Shown: one piece after another, positions 35,213 to 45,782 of the stretch
How the letters are laid out: each line of letters starts with the position of its first letter
Position numbering within the stretch: position 1 is the stretch's first letter
Source of the DNA: Acidimicrobiia bacterium
Lineage (GTDB): Bacteria; Actinomycetota; Acidimicrobiia; Spongiisociales; Spongiisociaceae
Length of the DNA stretch: 64,000 nucleotides
Assembly (NCBI GenBank): GCA_022827785.1
Contig: JAJEIM010000033.1
Coordinates: 99,729-163,728, forward strand
Reading direction: 5' to 3'
Notes under the pieces: generated by a model
The model's database searches: none
Seen by the model: only the letters and a program-made list of their open reading frames with translations
Told to the model about the DNA's origin: nothing
Program-made: the position numbers and the translations under genes

Positions 35213-36190
35213 GTGCTAACCCGCATCACCAGAAGGGGACGCCGCAGTGTGTTTGTCGTACTCTTTGCCGTGCTGGCGCTCGTCGTCACCGGCTGCGCGG
35301 AGGACGATTCCCGCGGCTCCCAGACCACGATCAAGCTTGCCGTCAACCCCTGGAACGGCTCCGCGGCCAACGTTGCGGTCGCGGCCCAGCTGCTGGAGAG
35401 CGAGCTCGGCTACACCGTAGAACGGGTGGAGATCGACGAGAACGCCCAGTGGGCCGCCATCAACACCGGGGACCTGGACGCCTCGCTGGAGGTATGGCCC
35501 TCGGGTCACGCCCAGAACGTGGCCGACTTCATCGACAGCGCGGACGGCAATGTGGACAACGCCGGTCTGATCGGCCCCATCGGTGAGATCGGTTGGTTCA
35601 TGCCCTCCTACATGGTGGACCAGCACCCGGCGCTGGCAACCTGGGAGGGATTCGCCGATCCCGAGCTGGCAGGGTTGTTCGCAACCGCCGAGACCGGCGA
35701 CAAGGGACAGTTCCTGAGCGGTGATCCCAGCTGGACGATCTACGACGAGCAGATCATCGCCAACCTCGGCCTGCCGCTCGAGATCGTCTATGTCGGCTCC
35801 GAGGCCGGCATCCTGGCCGCCCTGGACTCCGCCTACAGCCGCCAGGAGCCCGCGCTGTTCTACTTCTGGACGCCGCACTCGGCTTTCAACACCTACGACC
35901 TCACCCGGGTAGCGCTCCCCGCATACAGCGATGCGTGCTACGCCACGGGTGATGCGGGCGGTATCGACTGCGACTACCCGGAGGACGTGCTGTTCAAGAT
36001 CGTCAACGGCGATCTGGCCGAGAACGCCCCCGACGCCGATGCCTTCCTGCGGGCCATGAACTACTCGACCGCCGACCAGATCCAGATGCTGTCGGCCATC
36101 GAGAACGACGGCCTCACGGTGGACGAAGCCGCGGCGCAGTGGATCGAGGCGAACTCCGACGTCTGGAGTGCCTGGCTCCCCTCCTCCTAG
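35213..36190 (+). CDS. Glycine betaine/choline-type ABC substrate-binding lipoprotein
   Basis: 325 residues from the GTG at 35213. Basic n-region, hydrophobic core and lipobox VVTGC mark a lipoprotein. The mature domain is OpuAC/ProX-like: KLAVNPWNGSAANVAVAA opening, DLDASLEVWPSGH and a WTPHSAF segment that would contribute aromatic cage residues for quaternary ammonium compounds. An in-frame TTG lies 63 nt upstream, but GTG places the signal peptide correctly. First gene of an uptake and oxidation locus with a choline dehydrogenase-like enzyme, an ATPase and a permease downstream. Confidence 0.88.
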   Translation: MLTRITRRGRRSVFVVLFAVLALVVTGCAEDDSRGSQTTIKLAVNPWNGSAANVAVAAQLLESELGYTVERVEIDENAQWAAINTGDLDASLEVWPSGHAQNVADFIDSADGNVDNAGLIGPIGEIGWFMPSYMVDQHPALATWEGFADPELAGLFATAETGDKGQFLSGDPSWTIYDEQIIANLGLPLEIVYVGSEAGILAALDSAYSRQEPALFYFWTPHSAFNTYDLTRVALPAYSDACYATGDAGGIDCDYPEDVLFKIVNGDLAENAPDADAFLRAMNYSTADQIQMLSAIENDGLTVDEAAAQWIEANSDVWSAWLPSS

Positions 36191-36204
36191 ACGGCAGGCG
36201 GGAA

Positions 36205-36240
36205 CCGGTGCCGGCGGCTAGCGAAGCCTTCCGGCACCGG
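36205..36240 (+). terminator. Hairpin between binding protein and oxidase genes
   Basis: A perfect 10-bp inverted repeat, CCGGTGCCGG (36205-36214) with CCGGCACCGG (36231-36240), 15 nt after the stop. No T-tract, so it may be a partial terminator or mRNA-stabilising stem that raises binding-protein levels relative to downstream genes. Confidence 0.5.
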
Positions 36241-36266
36241 CCGCCTTCCCCGGAGGAATAGTTTCC

Positions 36267-37904
36267 TTGTACGACTTCATCATCGTGGGAGGAGGCTCCG
36301 CCGGGTGCGCGCTGGCCAACCGGCTGAGCGCGGACGCCTCCAACCGGGTCCTGGTGCTGGAAGCCGGGCGCCGGGACTACAAGTGGGACGTCTTCATCCA
36401 CATGCCGGCGGCCCTGGCCTTCCCCATCGGGAACCGCTTCTACGACTGGCGGTACCGGAGCGACCCCGAGCCTCACATGGGAGGTCGGAGGGTCTACCAC
36501 GCCAGGGGAAAGGTGCTCGGCGGCTCCAGTTCGATCAACGGCATGATCTTCCAGCGCGGGAACCCCACCGACTACGACAAGTGGGCCGCCGAACCCGGCA
36601 TGGCCAACTGGGACTACCGCCACTGCCTCCCGTACTTCAAGCGCATGGAGACCTGCCTGGCCGGCGCGGACAGATGGCGGGGAGGCGAGGGTCCGCTGGT
36701 CCTGGAACGGGGACCGGCCGACAGCCCCCTCTTCACGGCCTTCTTCGAGGCGGTGCAGGAGGCCGGGTACGAGCTGACCGAGGACGTGAACGGGTATCGC
36801 CAGGAGGGGTTCGCGGCGTTCGACCGCAACATCCATCGGGGGCGGCGGCTGTCCGCGTCCCAGGCCTACCTACACCCGGTGATGCGCCGCAAGAACCTCC
36901 GCGTGAAGACCGGCGCCCACATCCGCCGGGTGCTGTTCAAAGGCCGGCGGGCGGTGGGCGTGGAGTACCGCCGGCGGGGTCGCGACCGCACCGTCCGGGG
37001 CCGCCACATCCTGCTGTGCGCCGGGGCCTTCGGATCCGCCCAGCTGCTCCAGGTCTCCGGGGTGGGGCCTGCCGATCTCCTGGAGTCCCTGGACATCCCG
37101 GTGGTGGCCGACCTGCCGGGGGTCGGTGAGAACCTCCAGGATCACCTGGAGGTCTACGTCCAGTACGCCTCCCGCCGGCCCGTGTCCATGCAGCCGGCTC
37201 TGAGGGTGTGGCGCCGGCCCTGGATCGGTATGCAATGGCTGGCCAGGAGGGGGCCGGGCGCCACCAACCATTTCGAGGGCGGTGGATTCGTCCGCTCCAA
37301 CCCGGACGTCTCCTACCCCAACCTCATGTTCCACTTCCTGCCGCTGGCCATCCGCTACGACGGCTCGTCGCCGAGCCACGGCCACGGCTACCAGGTCCAC
37401 GTCGGGCCCATGTACTCGGACTCCCGCGGCTACCTCCGGATCAAGTCCCACGACACAGCGGTGAAGCCGACCCTCCGGTTCAACTACCTCTCCACCGACC
37501 AGGACCGCCGGGAGTGGGTCGAGACCATCCGGGTGACCCGCCACATCATGAGCCGGCCCGCGTTCGCCCCCTACAACGCCGGGGAGCTGTCGCCCGGACC
37601 GGAGGTCTCGACCGATCAGGAGGTCCTGGACTGGGTCGCCCGGGACGCCGAGACCGCCCTGCATCCCTCCGGTACGGCCCGCATGGGCAGCGACGACCGG
37701 TCGGTCGTGGATCCCGGATCGATGCGGGTCCACGGCACTTCAGGGCTGAGCGTGGTGGACGCCTCGGTGATGCCGACGGTGACCAACGGCAACATCTACG
37801 CTCCGGTGATGATGATCGCGGAGAAGGCGGCCGACCTCATCCTGGGCAACCAGCCCCTGGAACCTCTGGATGTCCCGGTCTATCCGGCTGACCGGGTCGG
37901 GTAG
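36267..37904 (+). CDS. betA: GMC oxidoreductase, choline dehydrogenase-like
   Basis: 545 residues. FAD-binding [16 protein letters not shown] at residues 5-20, the GMC signature 1 region [13 protein letters not shown] (about 85), signature 2 near [13 protein letters not shown] (about 255), and the C-terminal [12 protein letters not shown]is-containing active-site motif (about 468). Closest in style to BetA, which oxidises choline to betaine aldehyde and on to betaine. TTG start supported by GGAGGAAT 8 nt upstream. Being inside a betaine-type ABC locus supports the choline role; other alcohol oxidases of the family remain possible. Confidence 0.82.
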   Translation: MYDFIIVGGGSAGCALANRLSADASNRVLVLEAGRRDYKWDVFIHMPAALAFPIGNRFYDWRYRSDPEPHMGGRRVYHARGKVLGGSSSINGMIFQRGNPTDYDKWAAEPGMANWDYRHCLPYFKRMETCLAGADRWRGGEGPLVLERGPADSPLFTAFFEAVQEAGYELTEDVNGYRQEGFAAFDRNIHRGRRLSASQAYLHPVMRRKNLRVKTGAHIRRVLFKGRRAVGVEYRRRGRDRTVRGRHILLCAGAFGSAQLLQVSGVGPADLLESLDIPVVADLPGVGENLQDHLEVYVQYASRRPVSMQPALRVWRRPWIGMQWLARRGPGATNHFEGGGFVRSNPDVSYPNLMFHFLPLAIRYDGSSPSHGHGYQVHVGPMYSDSRGYLRIKSHDTAVKPTLRFNYLSTDQDRREWVETIRVTRHIMSRPAFAPYNAGELSPGPEVSTDQEVLDWVARDAETALHPSGTARMGSDDRSVVDPGSMRVHGTSGLSVVDASVMPTVTNGNIYAPVMMIAEKAADLILGNQPLEPLDVPVYPADRVG

Positions 37905-37946
37905 CAGGGTGCCGGAAAATCGACGGCAGAAGTTGGGATAGACGCG

Positions 37947-39002
37947 ATGGACGCAGCGCGAGACACGAGTAACGAGGCCTCCCGGGTCCGGGTCGAGGGC
38001 GTGTGGAAGGTCTTCGGCAAGCGGCCCGAAGAGGCGCGCCGGATGGCGGAGGCCGGGGCCGGCCGGGAGGAGATCAGGACAGCCGTAGGCAGCGTGGTGG
38101 CGGTCCGCGACGTCACCTTCCAGGTGTCGCCGGGGGAGACCTTCGTCGTCATGGGCCTCTCCGGATCGGGGAAATCCACCCTGGTCCGCTGCGTATCCCA
38201 CCTGATCGAGCCGACCGAGGGAACCGTGGAGGTGTGCGGCACCGATCTCACGCAGGCCGACAGCGCCACGCTGCGCGACCTGCGACGCCGCAAGATGGCC
38301 ATGGTGTTCCAGCACTTCGGGCTGTTCCCCCATCGCACGGTGGTGGACAACGTGGCCTACGGGCTCGAAGTGCAGGGGATGGACCGCGGCGAGCGGCAGG
38401 AGCGAGCCCGGGAACTCCTGGACACGGTAGGCCTCGAGGGCTGGGGCGACCACCACCCCCAGCAGCTCAGCGGCGGCATGCAGCAACGGGTGGGCCTGGC
38501 CCGGGCGCTGGCCGTCGATCCCGAGGTGCTGTTCTTCGACGAGCCGTTCTCCGCTCTCGACCCGCTGATCCGCCGGGACATGCAGGACGAGCTGATCGAA
38601 CTCCAGATGAGGCTTCGCCGGACGCTGGTCTTCATCACCCATGACTTCGTGGAGGCTCTGAAGCTGGCCGACCGGATCGCCATCATGAACGACGGGGCCT
38701 TCGTGCAGGTCGGAACCCCGGTGGAGATACTCACCAATCCGGCGGACGACTACGTGCGGGCGTTCACCCAGGACGCCCCGGTGGTGAAGGTCCTGCAGGC
38801 CTGCTCGGTGATGCGGCCGATCGGGGGGACGGAGGTCGATCCCGGGTGGGTGAAGGTCTCCGCCACCACACCGCTGGAGGCGGCGCTTCCCCACCTGCTG
38901 GGGTCCACCGAGCCCGTGCTGGTGTGCGATGAGCAGGGAGCGCCCATGGGGTTGCTCCACGGAGACGAGGTCGCCGGCGTGATCTCCCCGGACCGGCGAT
39001 GA
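37947..39002 (+). CDS. Glycine betaine/proline ABC transporter ATPase (OpuAA/ProV-like)
   Basis: 351 residues. Walker [10 protein letters not shown] (about residues 70-78), Q-loop in [17 protein letters not shown] signature [15 protein letters not shown] (about 173) and Walker [14 protein letters not shown] are all present. The ProV-type N-terminal [18 protein letters not shown] helps assign substrate class. A C-terminal region carries one CBS-like segment. Its 3' end overlaps the permease start by 4 nt (ATGA), showing translational coupling. Confidence 0.92.
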   Translation: MDAARDTSNEASRVRVEGVWKVFGKRPEEARRMAEAGAGREEIRTAVGSVVAVRDVTFQVSPGETFVVMGLSGSGKSTLVRCVSHLIEPTEGTVEVCGTDLTQADSATLRDLRRRKMAMVFQHFGLFPHRTVVDNVAYGLEVQGMDRGERQERARELLDTVGLEGWGDHHPQQLSGGMQQRVGLARALAVDPEVLFFDEPFSALDPLIRRDMQDELIELQMRLRRTLVFITHDFVEALKLADRIAIMNDGAFVQVGTPVEILTNPADDYVRAFTQDAPVVKVLQACSVMRPIGGTEVDPGWVKVSATTPLEAALPHLLGSTEPVLVCDEQGAPMGLLHGDEVAGVISPDRR

Positions 39003-40948
39003 CGGCGGCGAACGGGGCCCTCTCGAGGATCGGCGGGCTCCGGACCGGGTGGGGAAGTGGGCGGGCGCGCTTCGCCCTGGTGCTCGGCGCGGTGGTCCTG
39101 CTGATCGCGGCCTTCCGCATCCTCACCGATTCCGGCGTCTTCCCGGAGGCCTGGAACATCGGGCTGGCCGACCCGATCGACCGGGCCAGGCGCTGGCTGA
39201 TCAACAACCAGACCTCCCACTGGCTGTTCGTCTTCTTCCTGAACCCGGTTACCGACACCCTCGACTGGGGAATCCGCCGCCTCGAGTCGCTCCTCGAGTG
39301 GTTCCCCTGGTATTCCTACCCGCTGTTCACCGGTTTGGGGCTGTGGTGGACCCGGGGCCGGGTCGCCGGCCTGCTGGGCCTGGCCGGGGTGACGCTCATC
39401 GGGGTGGTGGGCCTCTGGGAGGAGTCGTTCGCCACCCTGTCATTGATGGGTGTGTCGGTTCTCATCTCCATGGTCATCGGCATCCCGCTGGGGATCGCAG
39501 CGTGGCGCAGCGAAGCGGTCGCCCGGATCACCCGGCCCACCCTGGACGCCATGCAGACCATGCCGGGGTTCGTCTACCTCATCCCCTTCGTCCTGCTGTT
39601 CGGGTTCGGAAGGGTCCCGGCCATGATCTCCACGGTGATCTTCGCCCTGGCCCCGGTGGTGAGGCTCACCGAAGTGGGGCTGCGCACCGTGCCGCAGTCC
39701 ACCGTGGAGGCGTCGGAGATGTTCGGCGCCACCGAGCGCCAGACCCTCCGCCTGGTGCGCCTGCCCCAGGCGAGGCCGGCCATCCTGGCGGGGATGAACC
39801 AGACCACCATGCTGGCCATGAGCATGGTGGTGATCGCCGCCTTCATCGGCGCCGGGGGCCTCGGCCAGGTGGTGCTGCAGGCCATGCAGAGCATCAACGT
39901 GGGCAAGGCTTCCGAGGCGGGCATCGCCATCGTGATCATGGCCATCATCCTGGACCGCTTCTCCACCGGCATCGCCACTGCCGATCCGGGCGAGGACGCC
40001 CGGGCCATCCGGTGGCTGGCCATGGTGACGGCGGTCGGGGCCGTGGTAGGGGGCTTCCTCGGGTTCAACGACTTCCCCGATGCGCTCGGCTGGCGGTTCG
40101 CCCCCTACGTGAACAGCATGGCCGACTGGGCCCGGGACAACCTGTACGACATCGGTGGTTCGGGCATCGGGACGGGTCCGTTCAGCGACTTCGTGACCCT
40201 CGAGTTCGTGACTCCGTTGCGCGAGTTGCTCTCCGCCGGCATCCCGTGGCCGGCCATGATCGGGATCGGGGTCGTGCTCGGGCTCTGGGCCCGAGGGCTC
40301 CGCCTGGCCGTAGGGATCGGTGCGGCGCTGGCGGCCATCGGCCTCCTGGGCATGTGGGAGCTGTCCATGGACACCCTGGGCCAGACGCTCCTGGGCGTGG
40401 CGGCCACCCTGGCCATCGGTCTGCCGGTGGGGATCCTGTCCTCGCACAACGACATCCTCCGCTCCGCTCTCAAGCCGGTCCTGGACTTCTTCCAGACGAT
40501 CCCGAGCTTCGTGCTGCTGGTGCCGGTGATCACGCTCTTCCACGTGGGCCGCATCCCGGGCATCATCGCCTCGGTCGTCTACGCCCTACCGGCTGCCGTC
40601 CACTACACCGACCTCGGTCTGCGCCGGGTACCCGCCGAGACCCACGAGGCGGCGGAGAGCTTCGGGGCGACCCGGGCCCAGCGCCTCCGCCAGGTGGAGA
40701 TGCCGCTGGCCGCACCCGAGCTGATGGTGGCGGTGAACCAGGTGATCATGCTCATCCTGGCCATGGTCGTCATCGCCGGCCTGGTCGGCGGGGGCGGGCT
40801 GGGCCTGGAAGCCGTGCGGGGTCTGCGGCGCAGCGACGCGGTGGGCCGCGGCTTCGAGGCCGGCATCGCCATCGTGCTGCTCGCCGCCATCCTCGACCGC
40901 CTCACCCGTGCCGTGGCCGACCGCCTCCGCCCCCCTGCCGCCGTCTGA
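38999..40948 (+). CDS. Fused double ProW-type ABC permease
   Basis: 649 residues holding two ProW-like permease domains in one chain, each with an EAA loop: [20 protein letters not shown] (about 237) and [20 protein letters not shown] (about 552). Each has a following AIAxxxxxGGLG segment. ABC importers of this type normally use two identical permease chains, so one fused protein would supply both. The halves are clearly diverged, indicating an old fusion. Last gene of the betaine operon. Confidence 0.9.
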   Translation: MTAANGALSRIGGLRTGWGSGRARFALVLGAVVLLIAAFRILTDSGVFPEAWNIGLADPIDRARRWLINNQTSHWLFVFFLNPVTDTLDWGIRRLESLLEWFPWYSYPLFTGLGLWWTRGRVAGLLGLAGVTLIGVVGLWEESFATLSLMGVSVLISMVIGIPLGIAAWRSEAVARITRPTLDAMQTMPGFVYLIPFVLLFGFGRVPAMISTVIFALAPVVRLTEVGLRTVPQSTVEASEMFGATERQTLRLVRLPQARPAILAGMNQTTMLAMSMVVIAAFIGAGGLGQVVLQAMQSINVGKASEAGIAIVIMAIILDRFSTGIATADPGEDARAIRWLAMVTAVGAVVGGFLGFNDFPDALGWRFAPYVNSMADWARDNLYDIGGSGIGTGPFSDFVTLEFVTPLRELLSAGIPWPAMIGIGVVLGLWARGLRLAVGIGAALAAIGLLGMWELSMDTLGQTLLGVAATLAIGLPVGILSSHNDILRSALKPVLDFFQTIPSFVLLVPVITLFHVGRIPGIIASVVYALPAAVHYTDLGLRRVPAETHEAAESFGATRAQRLRQVEMPLAAPELMVAVNQVIMLILAMVVIAGLVGGGGLGLEAVRGLRRSDAVGRGFEAGIAIVLLAAILDRLTRAVADRLRPPAAV

Positions 40949-40988
40949 TCGTTAACGGGGTCCTGCCAACTGTCGCGCTTGTGGAGTG

Positions 40989-42575
40989 TTAAGGGCCAGC
41001 GTCGACGGGGTCCGTGAGCTGGGACGGCTGGTCGCTCAAGGGGGCAAGGTATTGGTTGGTCAGGGTACCGGCCACGACGAGTAGAAGGTCTAGGGGGAGG
41101 GTCCCGATACCGGAGTCATCCGGATGGATGACCGGCACCTGCGGTGCCGCGAGATAGCAGCCGCCCTTGAAGCGCGGATAGCGCCTGATCAGGGCACGGA
41201 GGCCGGACCGGCTGTGACTGGACGACGATGCGATTTCGAAGGCGAGGGGTCGGTCCGGGTGGTCGAACACGAGATCGACCTCGTGATCACCATCACGCCA
41301 GTGAAAGAGGCGGACTCCCGTCCGCTGGGCAAGCGCGCGCAAGGACGCCGCGACCAGGTTTTCAAGAAGGGCCCCCATCTCTACGGGGTCGTCAAGCACT
41401 GCCAGACCCCGGTGCAGAGCGGCGTTGCGCACCGCGCCATCCACGAAGTAAAGCTTGCGACCTCGCCTCTGGACGTTGGTTTCCCTGCCGGAGTAGTTGG
41501 GAAGGGTGAACACCAGAAAGGCACGCTCCAGATAGGACAGGTAACGGTCCAGCGTCTGAATCGATATGCCCAGTTCCCGGCTTATCCTCGAAGGTGACAG
41601 TATCCCGCTCACCTGCGCGGCAAGCACGTACAGGAGCCTTTCCAGCATCAGGGGGTTGCGGACTCCGTAGGATTGCGGAATGTCCTTGTACAGGGCACGT
41701 TCGACAGCGTCGCTTCGCAGGACGTGTTGGGATTCAAGCACTAGGTCGGGCTCGTCACGCGGAGGACGCAGATCATCGGCCTGAAATAACTCCGGCTGGC
41801 TTGGCAGGACGTGTTGGGGCCCGAGCCCTAGGTCGGGCTTCCCGCGCCGAGGCCGCAGATGATCGGCCAGCAATAGCTCCGGGAAGCCCCCGACCAGCAT
41901 CAGCCGTCGCCGGGTTCGCCTGAGTTCCTGCGAGGAGTGCTGACCCCCTGCCAACGCGGCCAGACTCTCGGCGAGCGATTCTCCGGCCGGCACGGGATGC
42001 GCCATGTCCAGCAGTTCCAGGTATTCGGGAAGGAGGTACGGGGTTAGTAGCTGCTCCGTCCACCGACCGACCCCGCTCTCCATACGGCGATCACGCAGGG
42101 CGGCGGTGGCACTGGAGGTAGCGGCCACCCTTACGGGCCAGCCTTCGTCGTAGAACGTCTTGAGCCAGAGATCCCACCTGTCGGCATAGACCAACTCGTC
42201 GAGCATCAAGTACACCGGCTGCGCAGGGGACGCGTCGACTGTATTTAGGACAACCCGGACGAGCGGACCGAGATCCAGTTGCATGAGCAGGGGATGATCC
42301 ATCCGTAACCACCAGATGAGGGATGGCGGTGTGCCCTGTTCGATGAGGTGACGCACGGTTTGGTAGAGCACGGTGGTCTTCCCGACTCGGCGCGGCCCGA
42401 GTACGATCTGGTACCGCCGCGGCCGGTCGCTGACGAGCAACCGCCACAGTGCTCTCGCCATGGGCCGGTCGGTGGGCGGGGCCATGGACGCCGAAACCCG
42501 ACCGAGCTGGAACCACGGGTTTTGCTCGCGTATCACCGTCTGAAGGTCTTCGGGACGTGGTTCCCAAGTGGCCAA
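40989..42575 (-). CDS. AAA_14/DUF4143 ATPase with internal repeat
   Basis: 528 residues. Walker A is GPRRVGKTTVL (about 60-70); a Walker-B-like VYLMLDELVY follows near 121. The C-terminal half has a DUF4143 layout with a winged-helix-like ISRELGISIQTLDRYLSYLERAFLV segment and a nuclease-fold-like DHEVDLVFDHPDRPLAFEI. Near residue 240-295 a 29-residue unit is duplicated (ADHLRPRRGKPDLGLGPQHV and ADDLRPPRDEPDLVLESQHV). Such ATPases occur widely in mobile and defence contexts without defined function. Divergent from the DNA methyltransferase genes. Confidence 0.8.
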   Translation of the reverse strand: MATWEPRPEDLQTVIREQNPWFQLGRVSASMAPPTDRPMARALWRLLVSDRPRRYQIVLGPRRVGKTTVLYQTVRHLIEQGTPPSLIWWLRMDHPLLMQLDLGPLVRVVLNTVDASPAQPVYLMLDELVYADRWDLWLKTFYDEGWPVRVAATSSATAALRDRRMESGVGRWTEQLLTPYLLPEYLELLDMAHPVPAGESLAESLAALAGGQHSSQELRRTRRRLMLVGGFPELLLADHLRPRRGKPDLGLGPQHVLPSQPELFQADDLRPPRDEPDLVLESQHVLRSDAVERALYKDIPQSYGVRNPLMLERLLYVLAAQVSGILSPSRISRELGISIQTLDRYLSYLERAFLVFTLPNYSGRETNVQRRGRKLYFVDGAVRNAALHRGLAVLDDPVEMGALLENLVAASLRALAQRTGVRLFHWRDGDHEVDLVFDHPDRPLAFEIASSSSHSRSGLRALIRRYPRFKGGCYLAAPQVPVIHPDDSGIGTLPLDLLLVVAGTLTNQYLAPLSDQPSQLTDPVDAGP

Positions 42576-42748
42576 CGCACTCTCCGGCTGTGAGATATCC
42601 GAGCCGATTATACCTCACATCGTGGGGGTTATTTGGGTAATAATGTCCATGCCGTGGTTGGGGTGAGGGTTAACCGGGGCATTGGGAACCCGGATCCCTG
42701 TCCGCCATCCTCTCATTACCGCTTGGCTCCGGGGGCTCTATATAGGGT

Positions 42749-43774
42749 TTGGAGCGGCAGGGAGGAGGCGGCGCCATCGGGCTGGATCAGATATACACCA
42801 AGCCGGCCGTGGCGGATCGCTGCTTCCGCTTCCTGCTCGAGACCGTGGGTGGGCTGCGGGATCTGTGTCCCGACCGGATCCTCTATGTGGAGCCGAGCGC
42901 CGGGGAGGGCTGCTTCCTAGACCTGCTACCTGCCGGGCGGCGTATCGGCATCGACATCGAGCCCCGGCGGGCCGGCATCCTGCGGCACGACTTCCTGACC
43001 TGGCCGTTCGAGACCTCTGTTAAGAACTCCCGGCAGACGGTCGTGGTGGGCAACCCGCCCTTCGGGCACCGATCGAGGCTGGCCATCCGGTTCTTCAACC
43101 GGGCGGCCGCCATGGCAAACACCATCGGGTTCGTGGTCCCCGTCCACTTCCGGAAGTACTCGGTCCACAAGAACCTGCGGGCCGGGTTCCGGTGGATCGC
43201 CACGATGGAACTGGACGGCCCGGCCTTCTACACCCCTGCCGAGCCTGACTACCGGCTCAACGCCGAGTTCCAGGTGTGGACCAGCGAGACCAACCACGAC
43301 TTCGAGGACATGCGCCTGCTGAGCCCGCCCGCCATCCGCCACGCCGACTTCGAGATGTGGCAGTACAACAACACGCCCGGGGCGCTCAAGGTCTTCGAGC
43401 ACGACTTCGACTTCGCCGTGCCCAGGCAGGGTTACCAGGACTATTCGAGGCGGGAGACCTCCGCCGACCGCTGCGAGCGCATCAAGCAGTGGATCCTCTT
43501 CAAGGCCACGACCCCGGCCGTCCTCGACCGGCTGCTGAGCCTGGACTTCGCCGCCCTGTCGCAGAACAACACCATCACCCCCGGCTTCGGCAAGGCCGAC
43601 GTGGTGCAGGAGTACGTGAGGATCACGGGGCAGGAGGATGGCGCCGGCGCTTCGGCTGCGGGATCGCGGAGCCGCGAAACCGACCCGCCGGAGGGTAGGC
43701 GGCAGGATTCGCGGAACTTGTCACAACCTCGCGCTACCTTGCCTACTGCCACTGGACTTCTGGGACGCTCCTAG
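42749..43774 (+). CDS. NPPF-type DNA adenine methyltransferase-like protein
   Basis: 341 residues. VEPSAGEGCFLDLLP (SAM-binding motif I, about residue 49) precedes VVVGNPPFGHRS (about 97-108), whose NPPF is the catalytic motif IV of N6-adenine methyltransferases in the I-then-IV order. The approximately 45 C-terminal residues are low-complexity. The TTG start at 42749 is uncertain: GGAGGAGG lies just 3' of it, directly before an ATC codon, and translated sequence resembling the family begins at GLDQIYTKP. Codon context is ordinary. No specificity domain or nuclease recognised. Confidence 0.7.
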   Translation: MERQGGGGAIGLDQIYTKPAVADRCFRFLLETVGGLRDLCPDRILYVEPSAGEGCFLDLLPAGRRIGIDIEPRRAGILRHDFLTWPFETSVKNSRQTVVVGNPPFGHRSRLAIRFFNRAAAMANTIGFVVPVHFRKYSVHKNLRAGFRWIATMELDGPAFYTPAEPDYRLNAEFQVWTSETNHDFEDMRLLSPPAIRHADFEMWQYNNTPGALKVFEHDFDFAVPRQGYQDYSRRETSADRCERIKQWILFKATTPAVLDRLLSLDFAALSQNNTITPGFGKADVVQEYVRITGQEDGAGASAAGSRSRETDPPEGRRQDSRNLSQPRATLPTATGLLGRS

Positions 43775-43898
43775 GGTCCGGAGGGTGAGGGGCGCTGGGC
43801 CGCGACAGGATCGGCGGATAGGGGTATCTGCGGACGGGGGACGTGCCGGGGGTGACTCGGCAGTGCGCCGTGGTCGCCGGAGAGAAGCGAGAGGAGCC

Positions 43899-44744
43899 AT
43901 GCACCGACCGTTGACGAAAGATCGGGGTCGCGACGCTGCCGGAGGGGTCGGCGGCGCCGGGCCGGGCGGGATAAGTATCAGGCGTAACCGCCTGTACGTG
44001 GCGGACTGCGTGGAGTTCATGGCCCGGATGGACGCCGATACGGTCGACCTGACCGTCACCTCCCCTCCCTACGACAACCTGCGCCACTACAACGGGTACT
44101 CCTTCGACTTCGAGGCCATCGCTCGCGGCCTGCTCCGGGTCACCAAGCCCGGAGGCGTGGTGGTGTGGGTGGTCGGGGACAAGATCGACGGTGGGCGGCG
44201 TACCCTCTCGAGCTTCCGGCAGGGTCTCTTCCTCCAGGAGATCGGGTTCCGGATGCACGACGTGATGATCTACCGCAAGAAGAACACCCCCTTCATGCGC
44301 TCCAACGCGTACACCAGCGCCTTCGAGTTCATGTTCGTGTTGAGCAAGGGAAGCCCGAAGACCTTCAACCCGCTGAAGGAGCCTACGGTGCGGAGCGGGT
44401 ACGAGATGCTTCCCCACAACAAGGGTCCGGATGCGGTCAACAACAAGGTGCTGAGGGAGCTCAAGAAGGAGAAGACCCGTACCAATATCTGGGCTTACGC
44501 GGTGGGCATGGGCGGCACGACCAGTGACAAGGTGGCCTTCGGGCACCCCGCGGTCTTCCCCGAGAAGCTGGCCGGCGACCACATCCGGTCGTGGACGGAG
44601 CCGGGGGATCTGGTGTTCGATCCGATGTGCGGTTCCGGGACCACGCCGAAGATGGCACGGCTGGCCGGGAGGCACTACATCGGGGTGGACATCTCTCCCG
44701 AATACGTGGCGATCGCCGAGCAGAGGTTGGAGGCGTATGGATAG
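43899..44744 (+). CDS. Beta-class DNA methyltransferase (N4-cytosine/N6-adenine)
   Basis: 281 residues from the ATG preceded by AGAGGAGCC. TSPPYDNLRHYNGYS (about residue 53) is catalytic motif IV, and DPMCGSGTTPKMARLAGRHY near 242 is motif I: the IV-before-I order defines the beta class. Phage-like and host orphan methyltransferases share this layout. It lies 125 nt after the first methyltransferase on the same strand, probably same operon. No endonuclease reading frame is adjacent, so an orphan or defence-associated methylation role is more likely than a simple R-M pair. Confidence 0.85.
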   Translation: MHRPLTKDRGRDAAGGVGGAGPGGISIRRNRLYVADCVEFMARMDADTVDLTVTSPPYDNLRHYNGYSFDFEAIARGLLRVTKPGGVVVWVVGDKIDGGRRTLSSFRQGLFLQEIGFRMHDVMIYRKKNTPFMRSNAYTSAFEFMFVLSKGSPKTFNPLKEPTVRSGYEMLPHNKGPDAVNNKVLRELKKEKTRTNIWAYAVGMGGTTSDKVAFGHPAVFPEKLAGDHIRSWTEPGDLVFDPMCGSGTTPKMARLAGRHYIGVDISPEYVAIAEQRLEAYG

Positions 44745-44840
44745 GTCGAAGGGTGACCGGCTAGGGCGATGAGGATTCCGCCGTCCGGGCGCGGTTCCGG
44801 TCGGCGTGGCACCGGTCGGTAACGCCTCGGTGCCTGCGGA

Positions 44841-45680
44841 CTAGCGGCCGAAGCGGCGGTCGGAGGCGGCGTAGTCTCGCAGGGCGCGGAGGAAGTCGAC
44901 CCGCCGGAACGCCGGCCAGAAGACGTCCACGAAGGCGTACTCCGCATAGGCGGCCTGCCAGAGCAGGAACCCCGACAGCCGGGACTCGCCCGAGGTGCGG
45001 ATTATCAGGTCGGCATCCGGCTGGTCGGGCTCGTACAGATGGGCGGCGATGCCGGCGACATCCACATGCTCGGCCAGTTCCTCGGGAGGCGTACCGCTTC
45101 CGAGCAACTCATCCACGAGGTCGCGGCAGGCGTCGACGATCTCCTGGCGCCCGCCGTAACCCATGGCGATCGTGACCTTGCGGGAGTCCGGAACAGCGGA
45201 CCGGCTGGTCTCCACGGCATGCTTGGCGGCCTTCACCAGGTCGGCGGGTAGCAGGTCGAGGCTGCCCATCACCTTCAGCTGGAAGCCCAGGCGGTTGGTG
45301 CGCTCCGGAAGCCGCCCGAACATCTCGATCAGCGTGTTGAAGTAGGGCTCGATCTGCTCCGCCGGCCGGGCCAGGTTCTCGGTGGACAGGACCCAGGCGG
45401 TGATGGACGGGATGGGCAACTCGGCCGCCCAGCCCAGGAACTCCTCGAACCGTCTCATCCCGCTGCGGTAGCTGTGCGAGTAGGTCTCCAAGCCCTCGGC
45501 TCGGGCATAGCGCCGGTGGCCGTCCAGGATGATCCCGATATGGCGGGGAAGCCGGTCGGCATCGAGCTGCCGCAGGAGGCGCCGCTCGTACAGCCGGTAC
45601 AGGGGAGCGGCCAGGGAAGTGGGGCGCTCCTTGGTGGTCATTGGCCCTCCCGGGAAACGGTCTTGCGACCTGGGCATCAT
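44841..45680 (-). CDS. Cis-prenyltransferase (undecaprenyl diphosphate synthase family)
   Basis: 279 residues. The pyrophosphate-binding loop reads LDGHRRYARAEGL (about 51) instead of the usual DGNGRWA; the C-terminal signature IRTSGESRLSGFLLWQ and YAEYAFVDVFWP is intact. The family joins isopentenyl diphosphate units in cis to make lipid carriers. The Asn-to-His change in the loop, also seen in some short-chain-like actinomycete paralogues, suggests it is not the essential UppS. ATG at 45680; MTTKERP at residue 15 is an alternative start. Confidence 0.88.
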   Translation of the reverse strand: MMPRSQDRFPGGPMTTKERPTSLAAPLYRLYERRLLRQLDADRLPRHIGIILDGHRRYARAEGLETYSHSYRSGMRRFEEFLGWAAELPIPSITAWVLSTENLARPAEQIEPYFNTLIEMFGRLPERTNRLGFQLKVMGSLDLLPADLVKAAKHAVETSRSAVPDSRKVTIAMGYGGRQEIVDACRDLVDELLGSGTPPEELAEHVDVAGIAAHLYEPDQPDADLIIRTSGESRLSGFLLWQAAYAEYAFVDVFWPAFRRVDFLRALRDYAASDRRFGR

Positions 45681-45782
45681 GGTGGTCCGCTAGAGGATGG
45701 TAGCCCTCGCGCCGCCGGTTCTCACCTCACCGATCCATTCGGAGCTGTCGATAGACCGCTGGCGGGTCGCATGGAGCGGCTT

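Noticed and set aside
41228..41509. Opposite-strand long frames within ATPase and adhesin genes as genes
   Set aside because: These are by-products of high GC; they lack ribosome-binding sites and family features and overlap well-supported genes.
42775..43774. ATC start codon for the NPPF methyltransferase
   Set aside because: GGAGGAGG is well placed for it, but ATC initiation is very rare; I kept the TTG while noting the doubt.
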